A stretch of 64,000 bases of DNA, taken from the NCBI RefSeq assembly GCF_001750105.1, contig NZ_CP014143.1, positions 2,945,501 to 3,009,500 on the forward strand, in the 5' to 3' direction. Origin of the DNA: Microbulbifer aggregans. Its GTDB lineage: Bacteria; Pseudomonadota; Gammaproteobacteria; Pseudomonadales; Cellvibrionaceae. Positions 12,832 to 23,224 of the stretch are shown piece after piece (the first letter of the stretch is position 1; each line of letters starts with the position of its first letter). The position numbers and the translations under genes were made by a program. A model generated the notes under the pieces. It searched no databases. It was given only the letters and a program-made list of their open reading frames with translations, and was not told where the DNA came from.

Positions 12832-14430
12832 ATGTCCACTTACGCTCAAGAAATAAATAAAGCCGCCGAGCTCTGCAAAGCCAATGGCAGCTCCTGGGAT
12901 GCTATTAACCCGGAATCCGTGGCCCGCATGCGCCTCCAGAACAAATTCAAGAACGGCCTGGATATCGCCAAGTACACCGCCGATATCATGCGTAAAGACA
13001 TGGCAGCCTATGACGAGGACACCAGCAAGTACACCCAGTCATTGGGATGCTGGCACGGCTTTATTGGCCAGCAGAAGATGATCTCCATCAAGAAGCATTT
13101 TGAAGGCAAGACCGATCGTCGCTACCTGTACCTGTCCGGCTGGATGGTTGCAGCCCTGCGCAGTGAATTCGGTCCCCTGCCCGACCAGTCCATGCACGAG
13201 AAAACCGCGGTATCTGGCCTGATCGAGGAACTGTACACCTTCCTGCGCCAGGCAGACGCCCGTGAACTGGGCGGTCTGTTCCGTGAGCTGGATGCGGCTC
13301 GCGAAGCCGGTGACAAAGACGCCGAGAAGTCCATTATTGATAAGATCGATAATCACGTGACCCACATCGTGCCGATTATTGCTGACATCGATGCGGGCTT
13401 CGGCAACGCGGAAGCCACCTACCTGCTGGCCAAGAGAATGATCGAAGCCGGTGCCTGCTGTATCCAGATCGAAAACCAGGTCTCCGACGAGAAGCAGTGC
13501 GGCCACCAGGACGGGAAAGTGACCGTTCCTCATGAAGACTTCCTGGCCAAGATCCGTGCGGTGCGTTACGCCTTCCTCGAGCTGGGTGTGGACAACGGCG
13601 TGATCGTTGCCCGTACTGACTCTCTGGGCGCTGGCCTGACCAAGCAGATTGCAGTGACCAATGAGCCGGGTGATCTGGGCGATCAGTACAACGCCTTCCT
13701 GGATTGCGAAGAAGTGGCTCCGGGTGACCTGGCCAATGGCGATGTCATCATCAACCGTGAAGGCAAGCTGCTGCGTCCGAAGCGCCTGGCCTCCAATCTG
13801 TTCCAGTTCCGCAAGGGCACCGGTGAAGCGCGCTGCATCCTCGACAGCGTCACTTCCCTGCAGAATGGCGCCGACCTGATCTGGATCGAAACCGAGAAGC
13901 CGCACGTAGGTCAAATCGGCGCAATGATGGACGAGATCCGCAAACAGGTCCCGAATGCCAAGTTGGTTTACAACAACAGCCCGTCTTTCAACTGGACCCT
14001 GAACTTCCGCCAGCAGGTATTCGATGCCTGGAAGGAAGAAGGTAAGGACGTTTCCGCCTACGATCGCGACAATCTGATGAGCGCCGAATACGACGATTCC
14101 GAGCTGTCCAAGGCGGCTGATGAGAAGATCCGCACCTTCCAGCAGGATGCATCCCGTGAGGCCGGTATCTTCCACCACCTCATCACCCTGCCGACCTACC
14201 ACACCGCAGCCCTGTCCACCGACAACCTGGCCAAGGAGTACTTCGGCGCGAAGGGTATGTTGGGCTACGTGGAAGGCGTGCAGCGCAAGGAAATCCGCCA
14301 GGGTATTGCCTGCGTCAAGCATCAGAACATGGCCGGTTCCGATATGGGTGACGACCACAAGGAGTACTTCTCCGGTGAGGCAGCCCTGAAAGCAGCTGGT
14401 AAAGACAACACCATGAACCAGTTCGGCTAA
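12832..14430 (+). CDS. aceA: Isocitrate lyase
   Basis: AceA splits isocitrate into succinate and glyoxylate, the first step of the glyoxylate shunt. The 532-aa length is that of the longer Pseudomonas-type enzyme, not the 434-aa E. coli form. The active-site signature appears as EKQCGHQDGKVTVPHEDF, with the catalytic Cys in the KxCGH loop. DIDAGFGNAEATYLL and IVARTDSLGAGL are the metal- and substrate-binding strands. The ATG follows GAGGAAT. A strong terminator ends the transcript. The neighbouring LysR gene is its likely regulator. Confidence 0.97.
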   Translation: MSTYAQEINKAAELCKANGSSWDAINPESVARMRLQNKFKNGLDIAKYTADIMRKDMAAYDEDTSKYTQSLGCWHGFIGQQKMISIKKHFEGKTDRRYLYLSGWMVAALRSEFGPLPDQSMHEKTAVSGLIEELYTFLRQADARELGGLFRELDAAREAGDKDAEKSIIDKIDNHVTHIVPIIADIDAGFGNAEATYLLAKRMIEAGACCIQIENQVSDEKQCGHQDGKVTVPHEDFLAKIRAVRYAFLELGVDNGVIVARTDSLGAGLTKQIAVTNEPGDLGDQYNAFLDCEEVAPGDLANGDVIINREGKLLRPKRLASNLFQFRKGTGEARCILDSVTSLQNGADLIWIETEKPHVGQIGAMMDEIRKQVPNAKLVYNNSPSFNWTLNFRQQVFDAWKEEGKDVSAYDRDNLMSAEYDDSELSKAADEKIRTFQQDASREAGIFHHLITLPTYHTAALSTDNLAKEYFGAKGMLGYVEGVQRKEIRQGIACVKHQNMAGSDMGDDHKEYFSGEAALKAAGKDNTMNQFG

Positions 14431-14454
14431 GCGAGCAGGATCTTTCGGTTACCA

Positions 14455-14478
14455 GGGGCGGCGCAAGCCGCCCCTTTT
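14455..14478 (+). terminator. Intrinsic terminator of aceA
   Basis: Stem GGGGCGGC / GCCGCCCC (8 bp) with a GCAA tetraloop, followed by TTTT, 24 nt after the aceA stop. Confidence 0.88.
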
Positions 14479-14644
14479 CATTTTCCCGACGGAAAGGAAA
14501 GCGGTGGGCTATCGATGCCGATGTTCACGACTGACAGTTTCATAATGGGATAGCTCAACACATATTCATCGGACTCCTTCGTCGCCATTGATCGGGCAAC
14601 AATCTCAAGAGCTACCAGATGAGTTTTTGATTCACGCATTTATG

Positions 14645-14667
14645 GGCCGCATTGCGGCCTTTTTTTG
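14645..14667 (+). terminator. Second intrinsic terminator upstream of ackA
   Basis: Stem GGCCGC / GCGGCC with a 3-nt loop and eight T. It is oriented to stop plus-strand transcripts but no gene lies directly before it, so it may end a small RNA or back up the aceA terminator. Confidence 0.75.
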
Positions 14668-14754
14668 TCTGACCCAAAGAAACCTCCGCGGTGATGATAA
14701 GCACGCCAGCAGGGTCTAACCTTAGAGCATCGGTGTGTTAAAGCGATAGTCACC

Positions 14755-15966
14755 ATGGGTGCTACCAGCCAGGTTCTGATATTCAATACCGGCAGCTCGT
14801 CCCTCAAGTTCGCGGTTGTCGACCCCTCCACAGGACTGGACATTGTAAGTGGTATTGGAGAATCACTAGGCAGTGATGAGCCAGCGCTGGAGTGGGAATG
14901 CCGAGGGGTCGAGCAGGCTCGAAAACTGGCATCGGGTTCCGGACACCGGGAGGTCATTGAGCTCCTAGTAAGCGATGTACTGTCAGAACTACCGGATCTG
15001 CGTCAGCGGTTGGTCGCCGTCGGCCATCGAGTGGTCCATGGCGGCGAACACTTCGCAAACTCGGTGATTATCGACCAGGAAGTCATAACGACCATCGACC
15101 AATGTTCGGCTCTCGCTCCGCTGCACAACCCGGCCGCGCTCGCCGGCATCCGCGCCGCCCAGGCCGCGTTTCCGGAGTTGCCCCAGGTAGCGGTATTCGA
15201 TACTGCCTTCCACCAGACGCTGCCGGAACACGCTTTCCTCTACGCACTGCCCTTCTCCCTATATCGGGACCACAGAATTCGTCGTTACGGTATGCATGGA
15301 ACCAGCCACCGTTTTGTCAGTGAGCGAGCGGCGATGTTGCTGGGCAAGCCATTGGAAGAGACCAACACGATAACAGCCCACCTGGGTAACGGCGCCTCGA
15401 TCACAGCAGTCAAGGGCGGCGCCAGCGTTGATACCAGCATGGGCATGACACCGCTGGAGGGGCTGGTGATGGGCACCCGCTGCGGTGATATTGATCCCGG
15501 TTTATTGCTTCACTTGGTCGAGACCCTTGGAGTGACAGCGGCGGAGTTGAACCGACTGCTGAACCGGGAAAGTGGCCTGCTGGGCATTTCCGGGCTGAGC
15601 AATGATTGCCGTGAGCTTGAGCAGGCAGTAGTGGATGGACATCGCGGCGCGCTACTAGCCTTGGAAATATTTAGCTACCGGTTGGCAAAATACATCGCGG
15701 CTTACCGGGTTCCTTTGCGACGGGTGCATGCGCTGGTATTTACCGGAGGGATCGGCGAGAACTCCAGCTGGATTCGGGCGCGAACCATGCACTGGTTGGG
15801 CGCCCTTTCCTATGAGCTGGATAGCGAGCGCAACGACAAGATGCGTTTTGGGGCCGAAGGGGCAATCAGCCGCGAAGGAACACCGACAGTGCTGGTGATT
15901 CCAACCAACGAGGAGTGGGTGATTGCCCGGGATGCCGCAGCACTCGTACAAGGGGAGAACCGGTAG
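14755..15966 (+). CDS. ackA: Acetate kinase
   Basis: AckA interconverts acetate + ATP and acetyl phosphate. The 403-aa protein has the first ASKHA signature [13 protein letters not shown] (7-19), [10 protein letters not shown], the second signature [15 protein letters not shown], and the nucleotide loop [16 protein letters not shown]. The late motif [14 protein letters not shown] is also clear. The start codon has only a weak ribosome site. The TAG stop overlaps the GTG start of pta by 1 nt (TAGTG), a classic coupled pair for acetate activation and overflow. Confidence 0.96.
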   Translation: MGATSQVLIFNTGSSSLKFAVVDPSTGLDIVSGIGESLGSDEPALEWECRGVEQARKLASGSGHREVIELLVSDVLSELPDLRQRLVAVGHRVVHGGEHFANSVIIDQEVITTIDQCSALAPLHNPAALAGIRAAQAAFPELPQVAVFDTAFHQTLPEHAFLYALPFSLYRDHRIRRYGMHGTSHRFVSERAAMLLGKPLEETNTITAHLGNGASITAVKGGASVDTSMGMTPLEGLVMGTRCGDIDPGLLLHLVETLGVTAAELNRLLNRESGLLGISGLSNDCRELEQAVVDGHRGALLALEIFSYRLAKYIAAYRVPLRRVHALVFTGGIGENSSWIRARTMHWLGALSYELDSERNDKMRFGAEGAISREGTPTVLVIPTNEEWVIARDAAALVQGENR

Positions 15967-18098
15967 TGCCACGTACAGTCATGCTGGTTCCTCTCAGTGT
16001 CAGGGTTGGCATCACTTCTGTCAGCCTGGGCATCATTCGCGCGCTTGAGCGTAACGGTGTCGGTGTTACCTTTTTCAAGCCGGTCACAGAGCCACCAGCA
16101 GCCGACGGCGGCATTGAACGATCAACGGAGATATTGCGCAAGGCATCAGATCTCGAAATTCTCGATTCCTTCAGCCCGCAGTACGCCGAGTCAAAAATAT
16201 CCAATGGGAAACTTCCAGACTTGCTGGAGGAGATCCTGGCGCGCTATCGCGAGGGGACGAAATCAGCCGATGTGGTGATCGTCGAAGGTGTGCTCCCCGA
16301 TACTGACAGCCAGTTTGCCAATCAGCTGAACTACGAGATCGCAAAAACCCTCGATGCAGAGGTGGTGATGGTGGTCTGCCCCTACCGCGACTCGACACAG
16401 CAGCTCCGTGAGCGACTCGAGTTTGCCAAAGCGATTTTCGGCGGAGACAGGTCTTCGCAAGTTGTGGGTTGCATCATCAACAAAGTGGGTGCCCCCACAG
16501 AAATGCCGGATGCACCGGGCGCAGATATTACCGGTGTCTTCACCCAGCCAACCCGGCCCCGCAGCCAACTGGACATCCTCTCCCTCTACGGCAAAAGTCC
16601 GCTACGGATTGTGGGCTGCATTCCCTGGAATGCAGACCTGCTGTCCCCACGGGCAGTGGACTTGGCCCGCCACTTCAACGCAGAGGTGATCAGTCGCGGA
16701 GAACTGGAAAACCGACGACTCCACAGCATCACCTTCTGTTCCCGCTCACTGAGCAACATGGTATACCGCTTCGAGCCCGGCGCCATGCTGGTGACTTCCG
16801 GTGACCGCACAGATGTCATCGTTGCGGCATGCCTGGCGGCCATGAACGGCGTCAAGATCGGCTGCCTGCTCCTCACCGGTGGCTACTACCCAGAGCCGAT
16901 GGTACGCAAGCTGTGTACCCCGGCACTGGAAACCGGTTTGCCGGTGATCCTGGTCCAGGACAACACCTGGCAGACCGCCATGCGCCTGCAGAACTTCAAT
17001 ACCCGCACGCCGACAGATGACCGGGATCGCATCGACCGGGTACAGGATTTTATCGCCGGACATCTGGACCACCACTGGGTCCAGTCCCTGAGTGTTGAAT
17101 CGGCGAGACCCAAGCGTCTTTCCCCACCGGCGTTCAGATATCACCTCACGGAGCTCGCGCGACAGGCCAACAAACGTATCGTACTGCCTGAGGGGGATGA
17201 GCCACGCACGATCCGCGCAGCCCTGATCTGTTCCGAGCGGGGCATTGCCCAGCCCGTATTACTTGGGGACCCCACAGACATCCACCGGGTCGCCGAACAA
17301 CAGGGTATCCACCTGGGAGACAAGATCCAGATCAGAGACCCCGAAGAGATACGTGAACGTTATGTAGAACCCATGGTGAAGCTTCGCAAGAAGAAGGGCC
17401 TGACTGAAGTGGTAGCCAGGGAGCAGCTCCAGGACAACGTGGTTCTGGGCACAATGATGTTGGCGGAAGGTGAAGTGGACGGGCTCGTTTCCGGTGCGGT
17501 GCATACGACCGCCAACACCATCCGCCCTGCCCTGCAACTCATTAAGACCGCTCCGGATACCCGTCTGGTTTCGTCGGTATTTTTTATGCTGCTCCCAGAG
17601 CAGGTGCTGGTCTACGGTGACTGTGCCATCAACCCGGACCCCGATGCGGAGGAGCTTGCGGCCATCGCCATCCAGTCCGCGGACTCGGCGCAGGCATTCG
17701 GTATTGAGCCGCGCGTGGCGATGATCAGCTACTCCACCGGGAGCTCTGGTACCGGCACCGATGTCGAAAAGGTTCGGCAAGCGACTCGTATCGCCAAAGA
17801 GCTCAGGCCGGACCTGGTGATCGACGGTCCGCTCCAGTACGATGCTGCAATCATGGAAAACGTAGCGGAGAAAAAGGCACCCGACAGTCCGGTTGCGGGC
17901 CGCGCGACCGTGTTTATCTTCCCCGATCTCAATACTGGCAATACCACCTACAAGGCCGTTCAGCGGAGTGCGGAGCTGGTGAGTATCGGGCCCATGCTGC
18001 AGGGGTTGCGCAAGCCTGTTAACGACTTGTCCCGTGGGGCCCTGGTCGATGACATCGTGTATACCATAGCGTTGACCGCAATCCAGGCCGGACTCTGA
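15966..18098 (+). CDS. pta: Phosphate acetyltransferase, long form
   Basis: Pta converts acetyl phosphate and CoA to acetyl-CoA. This is the 710-aa long form. It has an N-terminal P-loop-like (BioD-type) domain (1-220), a middle DRTGG domain (around 250-370, [17 protein letters not shown]) and a catalytic PTA_PTB domain from about 390 ([17 protein letters not shown]) to the end, with [17 protein letters not shown] and DGPLQYDAA motifs. The start is GTG 15966 after AAGGGGAG; longer upstream frames run through ackA. In long-form Pta the N-terminal part senses NADH or pyruvate in E. coli, so similar control is plausible. Confidence 0.96.
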   Translation: MPRTVMLVPLSVRVGITSVSLGIIRALERNGVGVTFFKPVTEPPAADGGIERSTEILRKASDLEILDSFSPQYAESKISNGKLPDLLEEILARYREGTKSADVVIVEGVLPDTDSQFANQLNYEIAKTLDAEVVMVVCPYRDSTQQLRERLEFAKAIFGGDRSSQVVGCIINKVGAPTEMPDAPGADITGVFTQPTRPRSQLDILSLYGKSPLRIVGCIPWNADLLSPRAVDLARHFNAEVISRGELENRRLHSITFCSRSLSNMVYRFEPGAMLVTSGDRTDVIVAACLAAMNGVKIGCLLLTGGYYPEPMVRKLCTPALETGLPVILVQDNTWQTAMRLQNFNTRTPTDDRDRIDRVQDFIAGHLDHHWVQSLSVESARPKRLSPPAFRYHLTELARQANKRIVLPEGDEPRTIRAALICSERGIAQPVLLGDPTDIHRVAEQQGIHLGDKIQIRDPEEIRERYVEPMVKLRKKKGLTEVVAREQLQDNVVLGTMMLAEGEVDGLVSGAVHTTANTIRPALQLIKTAPDTRLVSSVFFMLLPEQVLVYGDCAINPDPDAEELAAIAIQSADSAQAFGIEPRVAMISYSTGSSGTGTDVEKVRQATRIAKELRPDLVIDGPLQYDAAIMENVAEKKAPDSPVAGRATVFIFPDLNTGNTTYKAVQRSAELVSIGPMLQGLRKPVNDLSRGALVDDIVYTIALTAIQAGL

Positions 18099-18142
18099 CA
18101 GCCCAACACCGCACAGCAAGGGGACGGAGATCTTCCTGCAAT

Positions 18143-18170
18143 TTGTTAGGTCGGAGTCCCTGTATATACT
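18143..18170 (+). promoter_or_regulatory. Candidate sigma70 promoter of the ABM-domain gene
   Basis: TTGTTA (18143-18148), a 16-bp spacer and TATACT (18165-18170) give a good plus-strand match, 45 nt before the next start codon. Confidence 0.45.
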
Positions 18171-18214
18171 CCCGCAACCTGACATGAAAAAGGACGTTCA
18201 AGGGGGATCAGGGA

Positions 18215-18508
18215 GTGATGCTGGAAGCCGCTACGCTCGACGTTAAGCCTTCAGAGGAAGAGGCTTTCGAAAATGCCTTTACGCAGGCGCAACAGATCAT
18301 CAGCGGGATGGTTGGTTATATTTCCCATGAGCTGCATCGGTGCCTCGAGAAACCAAGCCGGTATCTCTTGTTGGTGCGCTGGGAAAGACTGGAAGATCAC
18401 ACCATGGGTTTCAGGGAATCACCTGAATATCAGCGCTGGAGAGAGCTCCTGCACCACTTTTACGAGCCATTCCCGACAGTGGAGCATTACTCCGGCATTT
18501 TTCCCTGA
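18215..18508 (+). CDS. Antibiotic biosynthesis monooxygenase (ABM) fold protein
   Basis: This 97-aa protein has the ABM/dimeric alpha-beta barrel pattern: LEAATLDVKPSEEEAFENAFTQAQ, a central YLLLVRWERLEDHTMGFRESPEYQRWRELL and a terminal FPTVEHYSGI. Family members range from quinol monooxygenases (YgiN) to heme-degrading or purely structural proteins, so the reaction is unknown. GTG 18215 is 8 nt after AGGGGG; ATG 18218 is an alternative. Its last 22 bases overlap the 3' end of the opposite CoA-transferase gene. Confidence 0.8.
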   Translation: MMLEAATLDVKPSEEEAFENAFTQAQQIISGMVGYISHELHRCLEKPSRYLLLVRWERLEDHTMGFRESPEYQRWRELLHHFYEPFPTVEHYSGIFP

Positions 18509-20715
18509 TTGCCCCGCAGTGGACGCCGCAGATCAACATAGTTCTTCAGCGCAGCCGCCACCGCGTAACCTTCCAGCCTGTGCTCGTAGGTGTCGGTCCC
18601 CTCGAAGCCCATGCGCTCCAGGCAACGATGGATATAGGCCGCATTTTCGGACCGGTCTCGATGGGCGGCGCGCCCGCTGATGATCAGGGGCAACATCTTC
18701 CACCACTTGCGGCTCTGCACTTTCAGTTGTTTCAAGGCGACTGCCAGCAGGGCTTCCTCGTCGGTGAAGTCGGTTCCGAGCGGATAATGCGGCAACAGTG
18801 CGAGCCGCTGCGGATCATTAAATGCGGCGCGGATGCGCTCCGGCGTGTTGGCAGTAAATTCCAGCGGAATATCGTAGTCTTTCTCTATCTTCCCAGCAGA
18901 CTTGGCTTTCTCCAGTAATGCGCCCTGGAAACGCGAGTCACAGATACCCAGCATTGCCACCATTACGTCCCGGTCCTTCTTGCCACGAAGGTCAGCTACG
19001 CCATACTCAGTAACAACGATGTCGCGAAGGTGACGGGGGATGGTAGTGTGGGGGAATTCCCAGACGATATTACTCTTGGTTTCGCCGTTGCTGAACCGCG
19101 TACTGGGCACTGCGATAATAGAGCGACCATCATCCAGCTCATGGGCCTGAGCGACAAAGTTGTACTGCCCTCCGACCCCACTCACCACCTGGCCATTGGC
19201 CAGACCGTCGGATATCACGGAACCGTTGAGAGTAACCATCATGGCCGAATTCACGAAGCGGGCCTCCCGGCGCTGCGCCACCTTGAGCGCCCGATGCTCC
19301 AGCAGGTCGTTGATGTAATCGATGGCGGTCATGTTGATACCTGCCAGTTCTTCGGCCGGCATCTCCCTCAGCTCCCGGTACATCGAAGCGGGGCCAAGAT
19401 AAAAGCCCCCGTGTAACCAGGTTCCCCCTTTGAGCTTCTGGTTTGCGCAGCTACCGAGCAAGCGCCGGCGTCCGCTCTCACTGTGCAGGTCGCACTCCTC
19501 CTCCTCTCCATCCGGGCTCAGCAAGCGATGTCCTCTCCAGCTGTAGCTGGGATCGATAACGCCAAGCCGCTGTAGAAATTCGGTGTCCTCTGGAGTCAGT
19601 GGACTGCTGATCCGGCCAGATCGTTGCAAAGCAAGGAGAATGTCCTCTGTCGCACTTGGAGTGATCACCCCATCGTCCAGAAGCCGTTGTAACACGGCGT
19701 CCGGATAGACTTCCCTTTTCAGGATGTCCATACGCCGAAGGTGTAAAAAGCCCGGCGGTACCATCTCGCTCGCACCGTATAGGCCCTGCTCGAACCGTTC
19801 CACTTGCAGAGGCAGACGATGTCGAAACTGCAGCGAATCGTCGCAGGTCAGATCCCTGAGTGTCTCCGTATAGGTAGCGTTGTAGACCTGCCGAAGTCCG
19901 AGCACATGACAGATGGCGTCCCCAAGAGCACCAATCCCCACCTGCAGGGTGCCGCCATCTTTGATCAGGCTTGAGATATGGAATGCGAGCGCGTATTCCG
20001 TAAAGCCCACCGGAGGCGAAGGAGCTGCAAATAACGGGGCATCGAATGGTTCCCCCTCCAACAGGAAGTCAAACGCCTCGCACTCCAATTCCGAGTCACC
20101 CGGCATATAGGGCAGCTGAGGGTTGCACTCGCCGACGAAAACAAGACGGTGATCACCACGCTGCTGAGCCATGCGCAACAGGGGTAATGTGAGATCTGGG
20201 TTGCTACTGAGGCTATAGCGATCTCCATTGGGGTCGGGCGACACCATTTGTGCAATCACATTGACACCGCGGTCCATCAGATCCCGCGGTACATGGGTAT
20301 AGTTGGAACTGACATAGTCCTGCTGTACCGCCGGATTGTTCAGGTAAGCGCCGGTCAGCAGGAAGAATTCACAGATTTCGATATTATCCGGCAGCATCCG
20401 CTTATGCCTGGCCGGTGTGTAGGCGAGATCGATATATTCGCTGTAAAGCCGATCCAGCAATGGCTGGATAAATCGCCGCTCGATCTCGCTATTTCCCTTG
20501 GGGCGCTCCAGGGTGAGGGCGGTGAAAATGGTAAGGGAAATAGAGGGGTCCTCCGCTGCCCGGGCGTAGAGGGCATTGGCAAAATGGTTGGCCTTTCCAA
20601 TCCCCAGAGGTAGGCCCAGGACAATCTTTTTGCCGATGGCCTCGATGACTGCATCTACACAGGCCTCAGCGCAGTCGAAGCGCTGAGGCTGCTGCGGATC
20701 CCTGCCCTTCTCCAT
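18487..20715 (-). CDS. Acetyl-CoA hydrolase/transferase family protein, long form
   Basis: The C-terminal half (about 440-640) carries the family II CoA-transferase signatures: ARFVNSAMMVTLNGSVISDGLANGQVVSGVGGQYNFV and the strand VVTEYGVADLRGKKDRDVMVAML. The N-terminal half has LGLPLGIGKANHFANAL and a GALGDAICHVLG loop. At 742 aa it is clearly longer than typical members (430-550 aa); extra sequence lies between about 330 and 430 and after 660. It probably acts on short acyl-CoAs, but hydrolase versus transferase cannot be told. It starts 32 nt after fadE on the same strand, suggesting an operon. Its end overlaps the ABM gene. Confidence 0.8.
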   Translation of the reverse strand: MEKGRDPQQPQRFDCAEACVDAVIEAIGKKIVLGLPLGIGKANHFANALYARAAEDPSISLTIFTALTLERPKGNSEIERRFIQPLLDRLYSEYIDLAYTPARHKRMLPDNIEICEFFLLTGAYLNNPAVQQDYVSSNYTHVPRDLMDRGVNVIAQMVSPDPNGDRYSLSSNPDLTLPLLRMAQQRGDHRLVFVGECNPQLPYMPGDSELECEAFDFLLEGEPFDAPLFAAPSPPVGFTEYALAFHISSLIKDGGTLQVGIGALGDAICHVLGLRQVYNATYTETLRDLTCDDSLQFRHRLPLQVERFEQGLYGASEMVPPGFLHLRRMDILKREVYPDAVLQRLLDDGVITPSATEDILLALQRSGRISSPLTPEDTEFLQRLGVIDPSYSWRGHRLLSPDGEEEECDLHSESGRRRLLGSCANQKLKGGTWLHGGFYLGPASMYRELREMPAEELAGINMTAIDYINDLLEHRALKVAQRREARFVNSAMMVTLNGSVISDGLANGQVVSGVGGQYNFVAQAHELDDGRSIIAVPSTRFSNGETKSNIVWEFPHTTIPRHLRDIVVTEYGVADLRGKKDRDVMVAMLGICDSRFQGALLEKAKSAGKIEKDYDIPLEFTANTPERIRAAFNDPQRLALLPHYPLGTDFTDEEALLAVALKQLKVQSRKWWKMLPLIISGRAAHRDRSENAAYIHRCLERMGFEGTDTYEHRLEGYAVAAALKNYVDLRRPLRGNQGKMPE

Positions 20716-20747
20716 GGATGAAACCTCGCGCGGATTACCGCCCCTCG

Positions 20748-22964
20748 CTACTTGCTCAGATCATCGAAGTGATCTACCTGAATGGCCATATAGACGGCAT
20801 CAGCGACCTCGCGCAGCTTATCCGCTTCCTCATCAGTGATCAGGTTTTTCTCTCGCGCTTCTTTGATGGTGTCCTGGTTGAGCATGCGGATACCTGCCTT
20901 CTTGAGCTTATCCCTGGCCTCTTCGTTGGCACAGACCAACTGGAAAGCCTGCTCAACGATATCGACACCATCACCCGGATTGCCCAGGAAAACCCCCTTG
21001 GTGAGGCGGTCGCGGGTCTCGGAGGGAGCCATCAGCAGCTCCGCACACACCTGGGCCTGGCGGTCCGATGCCGAATGGATGCTGTGCCCCCAGGGCATGG
21101 TGAGAAAGTGCATCAGGTGGCCGAGGAAACGGTGCGGGAAGTTCTGATAGACCTCGAGCAGGCTCTGCTCGATCTTGTGAAGCCCGGCGCGCATGGCAAA
21201 TTCCAGCAGGGGCCGGTCTTCCTTCGGTGAACCATCGTCCTTGAAGCGCTTCAGTGTACAACTCAACAGGTAAAGCTGGCTCAGGACATCACCCAGTCGC
21301 GCAGAAATCAATTCCTTGCGTTTCAGCTCGCCACCCAGGGACATAAGCGAAATCTCTGTCGCCAGGGTCAGAATAGCGGAGTAGCGATTTAACTGGCGAT
21401 AGTATTTGGCCGCATACCCTACCCCTTTCGGGCTGCTGGCGAAAATACCGACAGTCCAGCCATGAAAAATACCGCGGAGAAGGGTCTTGATCTGGAACCA
21501 CATATGCTTGGGCAGCAACTTGTCCAGCTCAGCCACGCCTGCCTCGGTATCCGGGTTTTCGGCCGCCATCATTTCATCCAGCAGATAGGGATGACAACGG
21601 ATCGCGCCCTGCCCGAAGATCATCAAGCTACGAGTGAGGATGTTGGCACCCTCCACCGTGATCGCAACAGGCACAGCACGGTAAACGTTGCCCAGGTAGT
21701 TCAGGGGGCCATCCATGATCGCTTTACCAGCATGGATATCCATGGCGTCGTTGATGGCGTCACGGAGGCCGTAGGTCGCGTGGGCTTTCATGATGGCGGA
21801 GACCACTGCCGGCTTGTGTCCATGATCCAGGGCGCAGGTCGTGGTTTTATGCGCACTGTCGAGTACATAGGCAATACTCGCGATTTCGGCCAATCGCCGC
21901 TGGACACCTTCGAATTTGCCGATAGGAATGCTGAATTGCTCCCTCACCCTGGCATAGGCACCGGTCATGCGGGCAGCCATCTTGGCGCCACCGGTGGAGA
22001 GGGATGGCAGGGAAATGCCCCGCCCCGCAGCGAGGGCGCTCATCAGCATGTGCCAGCCGCGGCCCACGTTTTCCTGGCCGCCGATAATCCAGTCCATGGG
22101 GATAAAGACGTCTTCCCCCCAGTTGGGACCGTTCTGGAACGCCTGCATGGCTGGAAGGTGGCGCTGGCCAATGGTGACACCTTCGGTGTCCGTGGGGACG
22201 AGGGCTACGGTAAATCCCAGCTCCTCTTTGTCCCCCACGAGATGATCCGGATCGTAGAGCTTGAAGGCGAGTCCAAGGATGGTCGCGACGGGACCCAGGG
22301 TGATGTAGCGCTTGTGCCAGTTCACCCGCATGCCGAGGGTCTTCTCCCCCTTATAGTCGCCATAACAGACGACTCCGGTATCGGTCATGGAAGCTGCATC
22401 AGAACCGGCCTCGACACCAGTCAGGCCAAAACAGGGGATCTCACGGCCATCTGCGAGTCTCGGCAGGTAATAGGACTTCTGTTCGTCAGTGCCGTGGGCC
22501 ATTAACAGCTCGCCCGGGCCCAGCGAGTTGGGCACCATCACGGTTACGCCGACACTGGTGCTGCGCGTGGAAATCTTGGTAACGATGTCGGCATGTGCGG
22601 TCGGAGAGAACCCCAGTCCGCCATACTCTTTGGGAATGATGATGCCGAAAAAGCGCTCCTTTTTGAGGAAGTCCCACACTTGCTCGGGAATACAGCGCTC
22701 TTCGAAGCTGATCTTCCAGTCATCGATCATCTGGCACAGTTTCTCGACCGGGCCGTCGATAAAGGCCTGCTCCTCCTCTGTCAGCTCTGGTGGCCCCATG
22801 TTGAGGAGCTGATCCCAGTCGGGCTTACCGGACAGTAATTGCGCATCCCACCAGACTTCACCAGCCTCCATGGCCTCCCTCTCGGTCTGGGAGATCGGCG
22901 GCAAAACCTTCTTGATCAATTTTAACAGGGGACGGGTCAACCACTTCTTACGCAGGTCGCTCAT
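20748..22964 (-). CDS. fadE: Acyl-CoA dehydrogenase FadE
   Basis: FadE introduces the first double bond in fatty-acid beta-oxidation. The 738-aa protein has the FadE layout: acyl-CoA dehydrogenase domain with FGIIIPKEYGGLGFSPTAHADIV (130s), CFGLTGVEAGSDAASM, and VEGANILTRSLMIFGQGAIR holding the catalytic Glu. A DUF1974 C-terminal domain from about 480 follows. The hydrophobic basic N-terminus (RKKWLTRPLLKLIKKVLP) suggests membrane association. ATG 22964 lies just after a modest ribosome site. It precedes the CoA hydrolase/transferase gene, so acyl-CoA oxidation and CoA release may be coexpressed. Confidence 0.94.
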   Translation of the reverse strand: MSDLRKKWLTRPLLKLIKKVLPPISQTEREAMEAGEVWWDAQLLSGKPDWDQLLNMGPPELTEEEQAFIDGPVEKLCQMIDDWKISFEERCIPEQVWDFLKKERFFGIIIPKEYGGLGFSPTAHADIVTKISTRSTSVGVTVMVPNSLGPGELLMAHGTDEQKSYYLPRLADGREIPCFGLTGVEAGSDAASMTDTGVVCYGDYKGEKTLGMRVNWHKRYITLGPVATILGLAFKLYDPDHLVGDKEELGFTVALVPTDTEGVTIGQRHLPAMQAFQNGPNWGEDVFIPMDWIIGGQENVGRGWHMLMSALAAGRGISLPSLSTGGAKMAARMTGAYARVREQFSIPIGKFEGVQRRLAEIASIAYVLDSAHKTTTCALDHGHKPAVVSAIMKAHATYGLRDAINDAMDIHAGKAIMDGPLNYLGNVYRAVPVAITVEGANILTRSLMIFGQGAIRCHPYLLDEMMAAENPDTEAGVAELDKLLPKHMWFQIKTLLRGIFHGWTVGIFASSPKGVGYAAKYYRQLNRYSAILTLATEISLMSLGGELKRKELISARLGDVLSQLYLLSCTLKRFKDDGSPKEDRPLLEFAMRAGLHKIEQSLLEVYQNFPHRFLGHLMHFLTMPWGHSIHSASDRQAQVCAELLMAPSETRDRLTKGVFLGNPGDGVDIVEQAFQLVCANEEARDKLKKAGIRMLNQDTIKEAREKNLITDEEADKLREVADAVYMAIQVDHFDDLSK

Positions 22965-23224
22965 GTCAATAATTCCAGGTGTTGCGTGAATTTGATCCGG
23001 TGCAGGAATGGCTACGAACTGAACACAACTTCAGCTCACATGATAGGCGACCTCGATGGACAATGGTCGTCGTCCCGGTCACAGTCAGACCGGATTGGCG
23101 CCTAATTCCTCTCACGGGAAGAGCTTCCCGGGTATCAGACCTTGCAGGCGATTGGAGCGACGTGAATGCCCCTACTCATGTGACGGGAAGTCAGAGTAGA
23201 TTCGAGATCGAAATGGAGTCGGGG

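Larger units (their letters stand above)
14431..14754. other. aceA-ackA intergenic region with two terminators
   Basis: This 324-bp gap carries the aceA terminator (14455-14478), about 165 bp of unassigned sequence, and a second terminator (14645-14667) 88 bp before ackA. No convincing protein is encoded between them. A small transcript ending at the second terminator is possible, but I cannot identify a promoter with confidence. Confidence 0.5.
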
